Shown: positions 1 to 9,911, numbered from the stretch's first letter. The stretch is 64,000 nucleotides of DNA from Pseudomonas segetis (GCF_900188155.1 NZ_FZOG01000001.1:372001-436000), one strand, 5' to 3'. A program made the numbers and translations. Notes: generated by a model not told the origin, from the sequence alone.

Positions 1-1
1 G

Positions 2-511
2 AATCTGGTCGGCCAGCAGTTGGAAGACTACTCAACTGATTGCTGGCAGGCTTTTTTCCAGCGAGTCGCCGCGTTGGGCTGGTCGGTTGAAATACAGCGC
101 CGCATTGAGGACTTGGCGCAGATACTGCCAGCAATACTGCAAAGCGGTGTCAATGTGGTGATTGACCACTTTGGCTTGCCCCGTGGCGGCATCGATCCAC
201 AGCTGGCAAGCCACAAGGCCTTTCTCGAATTACTTGCCAATCAACAGGTGTGGCTCAAGCTTTCGGCACCTTATCGCAGTGATTTAACCGCGGAGCAGGG
301 TGCGGGTGTGTTCGAGTTGTTGCGCGCTGCCAGTGGCGGGGTTGAACGCATGCTTTGGGGCAGCGACTGGCCCCATACCCAGTTCGAGAACTCGACCAGC
401 TACCACGAGCAGTTCCAGGGCATCCAAGCGCTGCTGGGCGATCCGCTTGAGTGGCAAAAAGTCATGTGCGCAAACCCTTCGCAGCTTTTTAAGTTCGCGA
501 ACACTATCTAA
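2..511 (+). CDS. Amidohydrolase family protein, 5'-truncated by the window edge
   Basis: The reading frame is open from base 2 and ends at TAA 509-511, so only the C-terminal 169 residues are present. The segment VVIDHFGLP, then LKLSAPYR, then LWGSDWPHTQ is the C-terminal half of the TIM-barrel amidohydrolase_2 family (COG3618), which includes 2-pyrone-4,6-dicarboxylate lactonase. The aspartate in GSDWPHT is the likely catalytic metal/proton-relay residue. An organic-anion transporter gene follows after about 30 bp, which suggests the pair takes up and hydrolyses a lactone or carboxylate. The substrate cannot be read from the sequence. A TTG at 20 could be mistaken for a start, but coding continues upstream of it. 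Confidence 0.85.
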   Translation, partial: NLVGQQLEDYSTDCWQAFFQRVAALGWSVEIQRRIEDLAQILPAILQSGVNVVIDHFGLPRGGIDPQLASHKAFLELLANQQVWLKLSAPYRSDLTAEQGAGVFELLRAASGGVERMLWGSDWPHTQFENSTSYHEQFQGIQALLGDPLEWQKVMCANPSQLFKFANTI

Positions 512-542
512 CGCATTACAAGAATAATTGGCGGGTCTGAAA

Positions 543-1844
543 ATGATGAGTTTGATCGTGATCGCGGCAATCGTGATCTCCATAGCCTTGGGTTATAAAA
601 CCAAGATCAACATTGGCTTGTTTGCCATTGCCTTTTCCTATCTGATTGGTTGCTTTGTGATGGGCCTGAGCCCCTCGGATGTGATCAAGATGTGGCCGCT
701 GAAGATGTTCTTTATCATCTTCTCGGTATGCCTGTTCTACAGCTTTGCGATTGTTAACGGCACCTTGGAAAAGCTGGCTGAGCACCTGCTCTACAGCTGT
801 CGCAAATTCCCGCACTTGCTGCCCTATGCGGTTTTCCTGACCTCGGCGCTGATTGCCGGTCTTGGCGCGGGTTATTACACGGTGCTGGCGTTCATGGCGC
901 CACTGACCCTGATGCTGTGTGAGCGCACGCGCATGAGCCTGATTCTTGGCGCTATGGCGGTGAATTATGGGGCTTTGGGCGGTGCAAACTTTGTCTCGAG
1001 CCAAAGCGGTATTATTTTCCGCAGCCTGATGACCAACTCCGGTATTGCCGAGAACACGGCATTTATTAATAGTTTTGCTATTTTCCTCAGCACTTTTGTC
1101 ATTCCACTGCTCGTGATCAGCGGCTTTGTACTCTTTACCGGGCACAAGAAGTTGATGCAAAGCTCTACCTACACCATCAGCCAACCCAGTGCGCTGAACA
1201 AGCAACAGAAAACCACCCTGTTGCTGACGATCGTGATGATGGCGCTGGTGCTGGTTGCACCTATTGCACAGATCGTACTGCCGGATCATCCAACTGTCGC
1301 ATTCATCAACTCGAAAATGGACATAGGCCTGATTGCCAGTGTGTTCGCGGTTATCGCGCTGCTGCTCAAGCTGGGCGATGAGCGCAAGGCAATGGCGACC
1401 GTGCCTTGGGCAACGCTGGTGATGATCTGTGGCGTTGGCATGCTGATCGCGATTGCTATCAAGGTCGGCACCATTGACCTGCTGGCGTCATGGATTGGTA
1501 CTTCGATTCCACCTGTCATGGTGCCGGTGGCATTTGGCGTAGTCGCGGCGTTGATGTCGTTGTTCGCCAGCACCTTGGGCGTTGTAACTCCAGCCTTGTT
1601 CCCGATTGTGCCGCCAATTGCCGCTGCGTTGGGCATTGATCCGCTGGTGATATTCGTGTGCATCGTGGTGGGTGCGCAAGCGACTTCAATCTCGCCGTTT
1701 TCCTCTGGCGGTAGCCTGTTGCTGGGCTCGTGCCCGACCGAGCAGAGCCGTTCCGAGTTTTTCCCCAAGCTGTTGTTACGTGCTGCGCCCCTGGGGTTTG
1801 CCGTTGCGTTGATCTTCAATATTGTCCTGACGCTGGTTTACTAG
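543..1844 (+). CDS. MatC-like dicarboxylate/organic-anion transporter
   Basis: This 433-residue protein is hydrophobic throughout, with roughly 11-12 predicted membrane segments and no soluble domain. The N-terminus (a hydrophobic run followed by KTKINIGLFAIAF) resembles the MatC N-terminal domain of malonate/dicarboxylate carriers. Later segments such as LGVVTPALFPIVPP and SPFSSGGSLLLG resemble the SLC13/ion-transporter superfamily. The start is taken as ATG 543 (ATG 546 follows directly); a TTG at 528 in frame is less likely. It sits 31 bp after the amidohydrolase and is probably co-transcribed, so the substrate is likely a carboxylate related to that enzyme. The family call is fair, the substrate unknown. 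Confidence 0.7.
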   Translation: MMSLIVIAAIVISIALGYKTKINIGLFAIAFSYLIGCFVMGLSPSDVIKMWPLKMFFIIFSVCLFYSFAIVNGTLEKLAEHLLYSCRKFPHLLPYAVFLTSALIAGLGAGYYTVLAFMAPLTLMLCERTRMSLILGAMAVNYGALGGANFVSSQSGIIFRSLMTNSGIAENTAFINSFAIFLSTFVIPLLVISGFVLFTGHKKLMQSSTYTISQPSALNKQQKTTLLLTIVMMALVLVAPIAQIVLPDHPTVAFINSKMDIGLIASVFAVIALLLKLGDERKAMATVPWATLVMICGVGMLIAIAIKVGTIDLLASWIGTSIPPVMVPVAFGVVAALMSLFASTLGVVTPALFPIVPPIAAALGIDPLVIFVCIVVGAQATSISPFSSGGSLLLGSCPTEQSRSEFFPKLLLRAAPLGFAVALIFNIVLTLVY

Positions 1845-1958
1845 GCTGCCGCAGGGCTTTGTTACTTATTCGATTGGCTGATAACTAATCCAGGGGTGCC
1901 GATACCGGCGTCCCGAGTGATAATGACGGTCAATCGAATCTCAGTAAGGAGCCCGCGC

Positions 1959-2486
1959 GTGGCGTTCGTCATCAAACCGCTTGATCCGGAGCAATATCGG
2001 CAGCAAACCCGTCGCAGCACGCTGCTGGTCGCGGGGAGTTTCGTGCTGCTGACGCTCGTTTGCTCGACACTTGCGGTGCAACTGTTCGGGCAGCCCGGTG
2101 GTGATAACTTTCGCTTGAACCTGGCGGGGGTGATCGTCGCGCTGGCGCTGACTATTGCGCTGGTGCGAGGGGTATTCTGGTCGCAGCCGTGGATGGCTGC
2201 TGCAGTGTATGGCTGGCAGCTCAAGCGTAGCCTGATGCGTGTCACCAATGTCATGCACCAGGTGACTGCCGGGGTTAAGGTCGAAGATCCTCTGAGCATG
2301 AAGATACTGCGTTTCTATCATCTCGGTGTCAGCCAGATGCACCAGTTGGATGGCAACTCCAGCGAGCATGTGCAAATGCTCGCAGAAATTAATCAGCACC
2401 AGGAGAAGATGCAGGCGCTGAATATTCCGCTTGAGCAAACAAGGTTCGATCCTGAGTGGATCAAGCAACTTGAACGCCGTGCTTGA
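1959..2486 (+). CDS. DUF3087 family membrane protein
   Basis: The protein has 175 residues when started at GTG 1959, which has AAGGAG at 1946-1951 with a 7-base gap. A longer frame from 1896 lacks such a site. It begins FVIKPLDPEQYRQQTRRST, followed by two membrane helices at about residues 20-42 and 52-72, then a soluble helical C-terminal half. That pattern fits the uncharacterised DUF3087 family of gamma-proteobacteria. The function is unknown. It precedes dinB by about 50 bp on the same strand and may be co-transcribed with it. Confidence 0.75.
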   Translation: MAFVIKPLDPEQYRQQTRRSTLLVAGSFVLLTLVCSTLAVQLFGQPGGDNFRLNLAGVIVALALTIALVRGVFWSQPWMAAAVYGWQLKRSLMRVTNVMHQVTAGVKVEDPLSMKILRFYHLGVSQMHQLDGNSSEHVQMLAEINQHQEKMQALNIPLEQTRFDPEWIKQLERRA

Positions 2487-2538
2487 TGCATGACTTAATA
2501 GCAGCTTCCTAGCTGTGCTCAGCGGGTGCACGACTGCA

Positions 2539-3603
2539 TTGGCCACGAATCGCAAAATCATCCATGTTGACTGTGACTGCTTTTATGCAGCCATTGAGAT
2601 GCGTGATGATCCCAGCCTGGCGGGCAGGCCGTTGGCGGTTGGCGGCACGGCTGACCGGCGCGGTGTCATCGCGACCTGTAATTATGAGGCGCGTGCCTAC
2701 GGCGTGCGTTCGGCAATGGCTTCCGGGCATGCGCAGAAGCTATGCCCGGACTTGCTGATCGTCAGGCCGCGCATGGATGTCTACAAAGCTGTTTCCCGTG
2801 AAATACACGGCATTTTCCGCGATTACACCGACCAGATTGAGCCTTTATCGCTGGATGAGGCTTTTCTTGATGTAACCGACAGTCAGCACTTTGCTGGTAG
2901 TGCGACCCGTATTGCCCAGGATATTCGCAGGCGAGTCTCTTCGGAGTTGCACATCACCGTTTCCGCCGGTGTGGCGCCAAACAAGTTTTTGGCCAAGATC
3001 GCCAGCGACTGGAAGAAACCCAATGGCTTATTCGTGATTACCCCGGATCAAGTCGATGATTTCGTGGCTGACCTGGCTGTAGCCAAGTTGCATGGGGTCG
3101 GCAAGGTGACTGCTGCGAAACTGGCACGCCTGGGCATTCAAACCTGCAGTGAGTTGCGTGAGTGGGACAAGCTCAGGCTGATACGTGAGTTCGGCAGTTT
3201 TGGTGAGCGGTTGTGGAGCCTGGCGCGCGGGATCGATGAGCGCGCGGTACAGACTGACAGCCGTCGCCAGTCGGTCAGTGTCGAGAATACCTACAACCAG
3301 GACTTGCCGGATCTGGCCGCTTGCCTGGAGCAACTGCCGGACTTGTTGCAAGAGCTTGACCGGCGCATGGCGCGGCTCGATAACAGCTACAGGCCGGACA
3401 AGCCGTTTGTGAAGATCAAGTTTCATGACTTTACCCAAACCACCCTTGAGCAAGCAGGCGCGCGCCGTGACCTGGACAGCTACAAGTTGCTGATGAGTGC
3501 GGCATTTGCTCGCGGGAACAAGGCAGTGCGGTTGCTAGGGGTAGGGGTGCGCTTGCATGATCTGCGTGGCCGGCATGAGCAGCTTGAGCTATTTGAACGC
3601 TAG
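2539..3603 (+). CDS. dinB: DNA polymerase IV (Y family)
   Basis: Error-prone Y-family polymerase for translesion synthesis. The N-terminal catalytic motif KIIHVDCDCFYAAIEMRDD and the second motif SLDEAFLDVT supply the metal-binding acidic residues. The helix-hairpin-helix region (KLHGVGKVTAAKLARLGI) and the little-finger domain follow. The C-terminus ends QLELFER, which contains a beta-clamp-binding-like QLxLF motif. Length is 354 aa with TTG 2539 as start; GTG 2515 is an in-frame alternative, and neither has a clear ribosome-binding site. No LexA-type box was recognised in the short upstream gap, so SOS control, if any, would act from further upstream. Confidence 0.95.
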   Translation: MATNRKIIHVDCDCFYAAIEMRDDPSLAGRPLAVGGTADRRGVIATCNYEARAYGVRSAMASGHAQKLCPDLLIVRPRMDVYKAVSREIHGIFRDYTDQIEPLSLDEAFLDVTDSQHFAGSATRIAQDIRRRVSSELHITVSAGVAPNKFLAKIASDWKKPNGLFVITPDQVDDFVADLAVAKLHGVGKVTAAKLARLGIQTCSELREWDKLRLIREFGSFGERLWSLARGIDERAVQTDSRRQSVSVENTYNQDLPDLAACLEQLPDLLQELDRRMARLDNSYRPDKPFVKIKFHDFTQTTLEQAGARRDLDSYKLLMSAAFARGNKAVRLLGVGVRLHDLRGRHEQLELFER

Positions 3604-3634
3604 CGCTCGCATCGCCCAAGCCACTTGGCAGCGG

Positions 3635-4039
3635 TCAGTCTGTGACCGGCCACAACCTCAAGGGTTTGCCCTCTTTGGGCCACAGGCGTAGCTGGTCGGT
3701 GGGCGAGAAGTCCCAACGAGTGATGCTTGGCAGGCTCTGCAGGAAGCGAGTTTCTTGCTCCATAAGGGCAGGGGCGCACATTTTGCGGGTGCTACCGGCC
3801 TGTTCGAAGCTGATCTTGTCGCCATCGAGCTTATAGGCGGCAAACCAGTGGTTGCAGCCCGCGCTGCCATAAGCGCGACCGTCACTGCCGAGAGTGATGG
3901 TCAAGTGGCTATAGTCAATGAGCGGGCGTTCGCCAATCCATTCGACCTCGTAGGTTTGATCCGTTTCAACTTTCATCGCGTCGCTCGCACAGCCCAGGAG
4001 GCTGGCACTGATTAGGCTGATGCCTATTAATGCTTTCAT
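3635..4039 (-). CDS. META (HslJ-like) domain lipoprotein
   Basis: A 134-residue protein with a lipoprotein signal: a short hydrophobic stretch ending in the lipobox LLGC, so probably anchored in the outer membrane. The rest matches the META/HslJ fold, with the typical GRAYGSAGCNHWFAAYKLDG core and a late KMCAPALMEQETRFLQSL segment. The two cysteines (GCN and KMC) may form a disulphide. ATG 4039 is chosen because AAGGA lies 6 bases upstream, inside the last codons of the gene before it. Only 2 bp separate the two genes, so translation is probably coupled. The E. coli HslJ relative affects novobiocin resistance; the precise role here is unknown. Confidence 0.85.
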   Translation of the reverse strand: MKALIGISLISASLLGCASDAMKVETDQTYEVEWIGERPLIDYSHLTITLGSDGRAYGSAGCNHWFAAYKLDGDKISFEQAGSTRKMCAPALMEQETRFLQSLPSITRWDFSPTDQLRLWPKEGKPLRLWPVTD

Positions 4040-4041
4040 CG

Positions 4042-4473
4042 TCATTCCTTCTGACATTGCGGGCACATGTGGCGGTCGTTCTCAGTCGACCAACCTAACT
4101 CATTGACCCGCTGCTGAGCTGCAAGTGCCTGAGCTTTTTTACCCAGGGCGCTATCGACGGCAAATTCAACGTCGATTTGCTTGGCGCAGCTGTCACAAGT
4201 GACTTGCCAATTATGAATCGCCAGTTCTTTGAAGACCGGACCCATGGCCACTGCAACCCACTGGCCTGGCGGGTTGATCAGGTGGCGAACCTTTTCGACT
4301 TGCAGGCGCATGCTCAGGTCGCGGCTGCCTTTGAGTGTGACGATCAGGCTGTCGCCGCTTTTTATCGAGCCGCCGTTGCCGGTGACCTGATAGCGTCCAG
4401 GTGCCATTGCTCGGCATTCAATCAAGGTGTGTTCGGGGTTGAGTAAGCTGTAGCGAAAATCGTGTTCGGCCAT
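4042..4473 (-). CDS. Conserved hypothetical protein with two cysteine pairs
   Basis: A soluble 143-residue protein with no signal peptide. A beta-rich N-terminal part (residues about 1-80) is followed by CDSC and, at the very C-terminus, CPQC. This arrangement suggests a four-cysteine zinc site that clamps a short tail. I do not recognise the family by name, though similar proteins next to HslJ-like genes are common in pseudomonads. It is the first gene of a two-gene unit with the META lipoprotein, whose ribosome-binding site lies within its last codons. Confidence 0.7.
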   Translation of the reverse strand: MAEHDFRYSLLNPEHTLIECRAMAPGRYQVTGNGGSIKSGDSLIVTLKGSRDLSMRLQVEKVRHLINPPGQWVAVAMGPVFKELAIHNWQVTCDSCAKQIDVEFAVDSALGKKAQALAAQQRVNELGWSTENDRHMCPQCQKE

Positions 4474-4611
4474 GGTTCCTCCAGATTGGCGCGAATGCTA
4501 TCACGCAGCGGCCTAAACCTGATTGCCCTGTATGCCTGAAACTCATTGTTTATAGCATATGCAGCCGGTCCAGCCCGCGCCCGCTGGATGCATTGGCGTG
4601 GGGCTGGGTTG

Positions 4612-7383
4612 CTAGGCCTCGGCCTGGGTCTCGATCATCAGGCGTTCTATGGCCGCTTCAAGTTGGTCGAGTGCATGTTTTGCCCCGGGATCATCCTGTT
4701 TGAGCAGGGTTTCACTGCGCAGGCAGGTGGCTCGCAACTGTGGCACTCCGCAATATCGGGTGGCGCCATGCAGGCGATGCACTCGTTCAATCAGAAGCTG
4801 GCTGTTGTCGGATTGGCGGGCCTGACGTATGGCTTGCAAGTCTGTCGGTAAACCCGCCAGCAGCATATTGAGCATGTCGGCGGCCAAATCGGCCTTTCCG
4901 GCAGCCAGGCGCAAGCCTTCCTCGTTATCCAGGGTGCTGATCTGGTTGAGGTCTATGTCTTGGCGCGAGTTGTCATCCGTACGCTCGGGCAGAAGAGCGC
5001 GCAGCGATAAGCCGGTCCATTTCAGTACCACCTGAGCCAGTTGCCGCTCACTGATAGGCTTGGTCAGGTAGTCGTCCATGCCACTTTGCAGCAGGGTACG
5101 TTTTTCATTGGACAGGGCATGTGCGGTGAGGGCAACGATGGGCACTGCGCTGTTGTTCTGCTCTGTTTCCCAGAGGCGAATCGCTTCGGTGGTTTCCCGC
5201 CCGTCCATGCCGGGCATCTGCACGTCCATGAGTATCAGGTCGAAACGAACTTTCCTGGCTTTATCCAAGGCTTCGTGACCGTCCTTGGCGACGCTGACAT
5301 CGGCTCCCATGTCCTCGAGCAGGGTTTGTACCAGGAGCAAGTTGGCCGGGTTGTCGTCAACGCAAAGAATATTGGGTGTTCGGGTAGGCTCTGGTGTTTC
5401 GGCGGTCAAGCGCTGGTGACGCGGGCTGATCATTTCGCTCAAGGCGCGCTGCAGCTTGCGCGTGCATGCAGGCTTTGCATGGAGTTGGGTATAGGCATCT
5501 GGCAGGCTGCTGTGATAGAGCACTTGCTCGGTGGTCGGGCAGAGCACGATGCATTTGCAGGACATTTGCTCAAGTTGGCGGATGTAGTGCTTCAGTCTTT
5601 CCGGAGGCAGCTCCTGGGAAGTCACGCCCATGACCGCAATGCCAATTGGGCTCGGGCCTTGCCGTGAGGCGCCAATCGCCTCGAGCAGTGAGTCTGGCTG
5701 GCTGAATGCGTTGACATTGAGTCCGCAATCTTCGAGCTGATGCTGTAGCGCCTGGCGCGCCAGTTCATGGGTTTCCAGGATGGCAATGCTGCGGCCAAGC
5801 AGTGGCGGGCGTGGCAGGTCTTCAATGTCTGCGCGCGCCTTGGGCAAGCTCAGGCTTATCCAGAATTCGGAGCCTTGGCCTGGTGAGCTGTCGACGCCAA
5901 TTTCGCCGCCCATCTGTTCAATAAGACGCTTTGAAATGGCCAGGCCCAAGCCGGTGCCGCCCGCTTGCCGTGACAGCGAGTTGTCGGCCTGGCTGAAAGC
6001 CTGGAAGAGCAGGCGCAGGTCGTCATCGGACAGGCCAATTCCACTGTCTTGCACGCTAATGCGTATCTGGGCGTGGCTCTCGTTTTCATCTTCGAGCATC
6101 ACGCGTACTGCAATGCTGCCTTCACGGGTGAACTTGATTGCGTTATTGACCAGGTTGGTCAGGATCTGCCTGAGACGCAATGGGTCTCCAAGCAGGGCGC
6201 GTGGCGTGTCGCGGTAGACCAGGCTCAACAGCTCAAGGTGTTTTTCGTGGGCTGTTGGCGCCAGAATCGTCAGGGTGTCTTGAATCAGTTCGCGCAGGTT
6301 GAAGGGGATGCTCTCAAGCACCAGTTTGCCGGCTTCGATCTTGGAGAAATCAAGGATTTCATTGATGATCCCGAGCAGGTTATCCGCCGATTTTTCGATG
6401 GTGCTCAGGTAATCCTGCTGGCGAGGAGTCAACTCGCTCTTTTGTAGCAGGTTGGTGAAACCAAGGATGCCATTAAGGGGTGTGCGAATTTCATGGCTCA
6501 TATTGGCCAGGAACTCGGATTTGATACGACTGGCCTCAAGTGCTTCTTTACGGGCGAAATCCAGTTCGATGTTCTGGATTTCAATGGTCTCGAGGTTCTG
6601 GCGAACGTCCTCGGTTGCCTGGTCAATGCTGTGCTGCAGTTCTTCCTGCGCATTTTGCAGGGCTTCGGCCATGCGATTGATGCCCGATGCCAGCTCGTCC
6701 AGTTCCTGGCTGCCGAGCAGTGGAAGACGGGTTTCGAGTTTGCCTTCCTTCAGTTGGGCAACGCCTTCCTTGACCCGGCGCAATGGGTCGTTGATCGAAT
6801 GACTCATACGCAATGCGAGCAAGGCCGTGAGCACCAAGCCGGCAGCTACCAGCAATAAACTGGTGAGTAGGCTGTGGTAGCCACTGAGCAGGGTGGCGTG
6901 ATGGGATAGCTCGAGCTCGACCCAGCCGACCAGCTTGTCGCTGCCCAGGTGCGGCGGCTCGCCGGTCAGGCCCAGGTGGTGCTCAAATACTGGAAGCAGG
7001 AAGCGCGTGGCATCGTCGTTGCTGTGCTTGGCCGTGAGCTTTTCGGTGCCGCTGCCGACTGTAGGCATTGGATTGAGCATGCTTGGGCCCGCATGGGCGA
7101 GCAGCACTTTATCCTTGTCGAGCAGGCTTACTGAACGAACGTCGGGCTGCTCCAGGGACTGGGTAGCGATGCGCTGGAGTACCTCGATATCGCCGCGTAG
7201 AAAGGCGGGAGCCGTAAGCGGTGCCAGCTGTTCTGCAATCATCTCGCCACGTTGCAGTAGCTGGCCCTGGAGGTTCGAGAGTTGTGCCCAGATAAAGTAC
7301 CCGCCAAGCAGGAACGCCAGCAGACTGGTTGGCAATAGCGTCAGTATTAAAACGCGGCCTTTAATGCCTAGGTCCTTGAACAC
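4612..7383 (-). CDS. gacS: Hybrid sensor histidine kinase GacS (BarA family)
   Basis: Master sensor of the Gac/Rsm pathway, which phosphorylates GacA and drives small-RNA control of secondary metabolism and lifestyle. Domain order: membrane helix at about 9-33, periplasmic sensor to about 168, second helix at about 172-192, HAMP, coiled coil, kinase with H-box histidine near 297 (FLANMSHEIRTPLNGI), ATPase domain with GTGLGLAIS, a degenerate receiver-like region, a receiver with phospho-aspartate near 720 (LILMDVQMPGMDG), and a C-terminal HPt with histidine near 869. GTG 7383 is preferred to ATG 7389 because GAGGG then sits 6 bases upstream. At 923 aa it is full length. It is transcribed alone, away from cysM. 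Confidence 0.97.
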   Translation of the reverse strand: MFKDLGIKGRVLILTLLPTSLLAFLLGGYFIWAQLSNLQGQLLQRGEMIAEQLAPLTAPAFLRGDIEVLQRIATQSLEQPDVRSVSLLDKDKVLLAHAGPSMLNPMPTVGSGTEKLTAKHSNDDATRFLLPVFEHHLGLTGEPPHLGSDKLVGWVELELSHHATLLSGYHSLLTSLLLVAAGLVLTALLALRMSHSINDPLRRVKEGVAQLKEGKLETRLPLLGSQELDELASGINRMAEALQNAQEELQHSIDQATEDVRQNLETIEIQNIELDFARKEALEASRIKSEFLANMSHEIRTPLNGILGFTNLLQKSELTPRQQDYLSTIEKSADNLLGIINEILDFSKIEAGKLVLESIPFNLRELIQDTLTILAPTAHEKHLELLSLVYRDTPRALLGDPLRLRQILTNLVNNAIKFTREGSIAVRVMLEDENESHAQIRISVQDSGIGLSDDDLRLLFQAFSQADNSLSRQAGGTGLGLAISKRLIEQMGGEIGVDSSPGQGSEFWISLSLPKARADIEDLPRPPLLGRSIAILETHELARQALQHQLEDCGLNVNAFSQPDSLLEAIGASRQGPSPIGIAVMGVTSQELPPERLKHYIRQLEQMSCKCIVLCPTTEQVLYHSSLPDAYTQLHAKPACTRKLQRALSEMISPRHQRLTAETPEPTRTPNILCVDDNPANLLLVQTLLEDMGADVSVAKDGHEALDKARKVRFDLILMDVQMPGMDGRETTEAIRLWETEQNNSAVPIVALTAHALSNEKRTLLQSGMDDYLTKPISERQLAQVVLKWTGLSLRALLPERTDDNSRQDIDLNQISTLDNEEGLRLAAGKADLAADMLNMLLAGLPTDLQAIRQARQSDNSQLLIERVHRLHGATRYCGVPQLRATCLRSETLLKQDDPGAKHALDQLEAAIERLMIETQAEA

Positions 7384-7647
7384 GCACATCCCTCTCTGAT
7401 TGTTATTGTGCAGTGTACCGTTTGCGTACCATCCAACAAGAGGTTACTCAACGCGGCGACGCTGGCCGTCCCAGATGATCTTGCGCTCTAGAGCGTCTGG
7501 CCCAGCACGCGCTGGTGTGGTCTTCCGTCAATTGGAATCAAGCTTGCCTCGAATAAAGCAGACCGGCGTATGGGGCTTTGTTGTGGGCGCATAGTGGTTT
7601 ACCGTTATCATAGGCACCCACCAAGTAGTTTGGACCTGATTGACGTC

Positions 7648-8553
7648 ATGACCGTGCAATTTCCGACCATCGCCGAGTGCATCGGCAACACCCCCCTGGT
7701 GCGTCTACAGCGCCTGCCCGGCAACACCTCCAATACGCTGTTGGTCAAGTTGGAAGGCAATAACCCGGCAGGTTCAGTCAAGGATCGTCCTGCATTGTCG
7801 ATGATCACCCGCGCGGAGCGCCGTGGCGATATCCAGCCAGGCGATACCCTGATTGAGGCGACCTCGGGCAATACCGGGATTGCATTGGCGATGGCCGCGG
7901 CGATCAAGGGCTACAAGATGGTCCTGATCATGCCGGACAACTCAACGGCTGAGCGCAAGGCGGCCATGACCGCCTATGGTGCCGAGCTGGTCCTGGTAAC
8001 GCGTGAAGAGGGGATGGAAGGGGCGCGTGACCTGGCCGAGCGCATGCAGCGTGAGGGTCGCGGCAAGGTGCTTGATCAATTTGGCAATGGTGATAATCCC
8101 CAGGCCCACTACGACGCCACCGGCCCTGAAATCTGGCAACAGACCCAGGGCACTATTACCCATTTCGTAAGTTCCATGGGCACTACGGGCACCATCATGG
8201 GGGTTTCGCGCTACCTCAAGGAGCAAAACGCCCAGGTGCAGATTGTCGGCTTGCAGCCGCAAGAAGGTGCCTCGATCCCCGGCATTCGTCGCTGGCCCCA
8301 TGAGTACCTGCCGAAAATCTTTGATGCCGAGCGGGTTGACCAAGTGGTCGACATGGGTCAGGACGAGGCCGAGCAGGTCATGCGTCGACTGGCGCGTGAG
8401 GAAGGGATCTTTTGCGGGGTTTCTTCAGGTGGTGCTGTCGCCGCTATGCTGCGTCTGTCTCAACAGGTTGAAAACGCAGTAATGGTGGCGATCATCTGTG
8501 ATCGTGGTGATCGCTATCTGTCGACTGGCATCTACGACGCGCCACAGCATTAA
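7648..8553 (+). CDS. cysM: Cysteine synthase B
   Basis: PLP-dependent O-acetylserine sulfhydrylase B, which makes cysteine from O-acetylserine and sulfide or thiosulfate. The PLP lysine is K45 in [11 protein letters not shown]. The phosphate-binding and substrate loops appear as [10 protein letters not shown] and [11 protein letters not shown]. The 301-residue length fits CysM. ATG 7648 (MTVQF) is the family-typical start; an upstream extension to 7570 is not conserved. Its stop codon TAA overlaps the ATG of rlmD by one base, so the two genes are translated in coupled fashion. Confidence 0.96.
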   Translation: MTVQFPTIAECIGNTPLVRLQRLPGNTSNTLLVKLEGNNPAGSVKDRPALSMITRAERRGDIQPGDTLIEATSGNTGIALAMAAAIKGYKMVLIMPDNSTAERKAAMTAYGAELVLVTREEGMEGARDLAERMQREGRGKVLDQFGNGDNPQAHYDATGPEIWQQTQGTITHFVSSMGTTGTIMGVSRYLKEQNAQVQIVGLQPQEGASIPGIRRWPHEYLPKIFDAERVDQVVDMGQDEAEQVMRRLAREEGIFCGVSSGGAVAAMLRLSQQVENAVMVAIICDRGDRYLSTGIYDAPQH

Positions 8554-9911
8554 TGGCCAGGAAAAACGGCGGTTTACGTTTTCAACCCAGTGGTGGGACA
8601 CGGGCGCCACAAGTGCCCGTGGGCAAAAAGCAAAGGCTGGTCATTGAACGTTTGGCCAACGATGGCCGCGGTATTGCCTTCAGTGAGGGGCGCACCTGGT
8701 TTGTATCCGGAGCGCTGCCGGGCGAGCATGTTGAGGCACGCGTGCAGTCAGCCCGCAGCCAAGTGGTCGAAGCGCGCAGTGAACGCATTATGCTTGCCAG
8801 CTCCGAGCGTCGCCAAGAGCCCTGCGCGCATGCCCGCACCTGCGGGGGATGCAGTGTGCAGCACATGGCGCATGCGGATCAGCTTGCACTCAAGCAGGCA
8901 ATGCTTGCGGAGCAGTTAAGCCGTCTGGCCCAGGCTCAGCCCGAGCAATGGGCTGCACCTTTGACAGGCCCCGAGTTCGGTTATCGGCGTCGGGCCCGCG
9001 TGGCTGTGCGTTGGGACCCAAAGCGCAAGCAACTGGCGGTAGGTTTTCGCGCAGCGGCAAGCCAGGAAATTATTGCGATAGATAACTGCCCGGTTCTGGT
9101 ACAGCCCTTGCAGCCAATATTACGCGGTTTGCCAGAGGCCCTTGGCCAGCTCGAAAAGCCACAGGCGATCGGTCACGTTGAGCTATTTAATGGCACTGCC
9201 AGTGCGGTATTGGTGCGTCACACCGAAGCATTGCCAGAGGCAGATCTCAATCGCTTGCAGCACTTTTGCGCTGAGCACGAGGCGCAACTGTGGCTGCAAG
9301 GCACGTCCGACCCTGCGCCCTTTGTTGCTGGTCAAGGCCTGGCTTATGCCTTGCCTGAGTGGGATCTGGAGTTGGCGTATCGGCCTGGTGATTTTGTGCA
9401 GGTCAATGCCTCGGTCAACCAATCGATGATTGCACAGGCGTTGGAGTGGCTGGCTCCGCAAGACAATGAGCGGGTTCTTGATCTATTTTGTGGCCTGGGT
9501 AATTTTGCGTTGCCATTGGCTCGTCTAGCCCGGGAAGTTATTGCAGTTGAGGGCGTGCAGGCGATGGTTGAACGGGCCAGCGCAAATGCCCTTGAAAATT
9601 CACTGAGCAATGCGCACTTTTACCATGCGGACTTGTCCGAGTCGCTGACTGATAAAAAGTGGAGCAAAGGTGGGTTTTCCGCCGTTTTACTTGACCCGCC
9701 GCGTGATGGTGCCTATCAAGTGGTGAAGCAACTTGCTGCACTGGGCGCAGGCCGGGTGGTGTATGTTTCCTGTAATCCGGCAACTCTTGCACGGGACGCC
9801 GAGCAGCTTATTGCACAGGGTTATCGTTTGAAAAAAGCTGGCATTCTCGACATGTTTCCGCAGACGGCGCATGTTGAGGCCATGGTTTTATTTGAGCTGG
9901 CGAGCAGTTAG
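8553..9911 (+). CDS. rlmD: 23S rRNA (uracil(1939)-C5)-methyltransferase
   Basis: The SAM-dependent, iron-sulphur-containing RNA methyltransferase RlmD (RumA) makes m5U1939 in 23S rRNA. An N-terminal TRAM domain comes first (about residues 25-80). The cluster cysteines are C91, C97 and C100 ([10 protein letters not shown]) plus C179 (NCPVL). The Rossmann methyltransferase domain has [19 protein letters not shown] and the catalytic cysteine in [12 protein letters not shown] near residue 405. At 452 aa it is full length. The start overlaps the cysM stop (TAATG). A perfect 7-bp hairpin at 9940-9957 follows, without a T-tract. Confidence 0.96.
   Translation: MARKNGGLRFQPSGGTRAPQVPVGKKQRLVIERLANDGRGIAFSEGRTWFVSGALPGEHVEARVQSARSQVVEARSERIMLASSERRQEPCAHARTCGGCSVQHMAHADQLALKQAMLAEQLSRLAQAQPEQWAAPLTGPEFGYRRRARVAVRWDPKRKQLAVGFRAAASQEIIAIDNCPVLVQPLQPILRGLPEALGQLEKPQAIGHVELFNGTASAVLVRHTEALPEADLNRLQHFCAEHEAQLWLQGTSDPAPFVAGQGLAYALPEWDLELAYRPGDFVQVNASVNQSMIAQALEWLAPQDNERVLDLFCGLGNFALPLARLAREVIAVEGVQAMVERASANALENSLSNAHFYHADLSESLTDKKWSKGGFSAVLLDPPRDGAYQVVKQLAALGAGRVVYVSCNPATLARDAEQLIAQGYRLKKAGILDMFPQTAHVEAMVLFELASS

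Noticed and set aside
2487..2538. Possible SOS (LexA) box before dinB, and likewise before ruvC (38424-38579)
   Set aside because: No CTGT-N8-ACAG type palindrome was found in either gap by eye.
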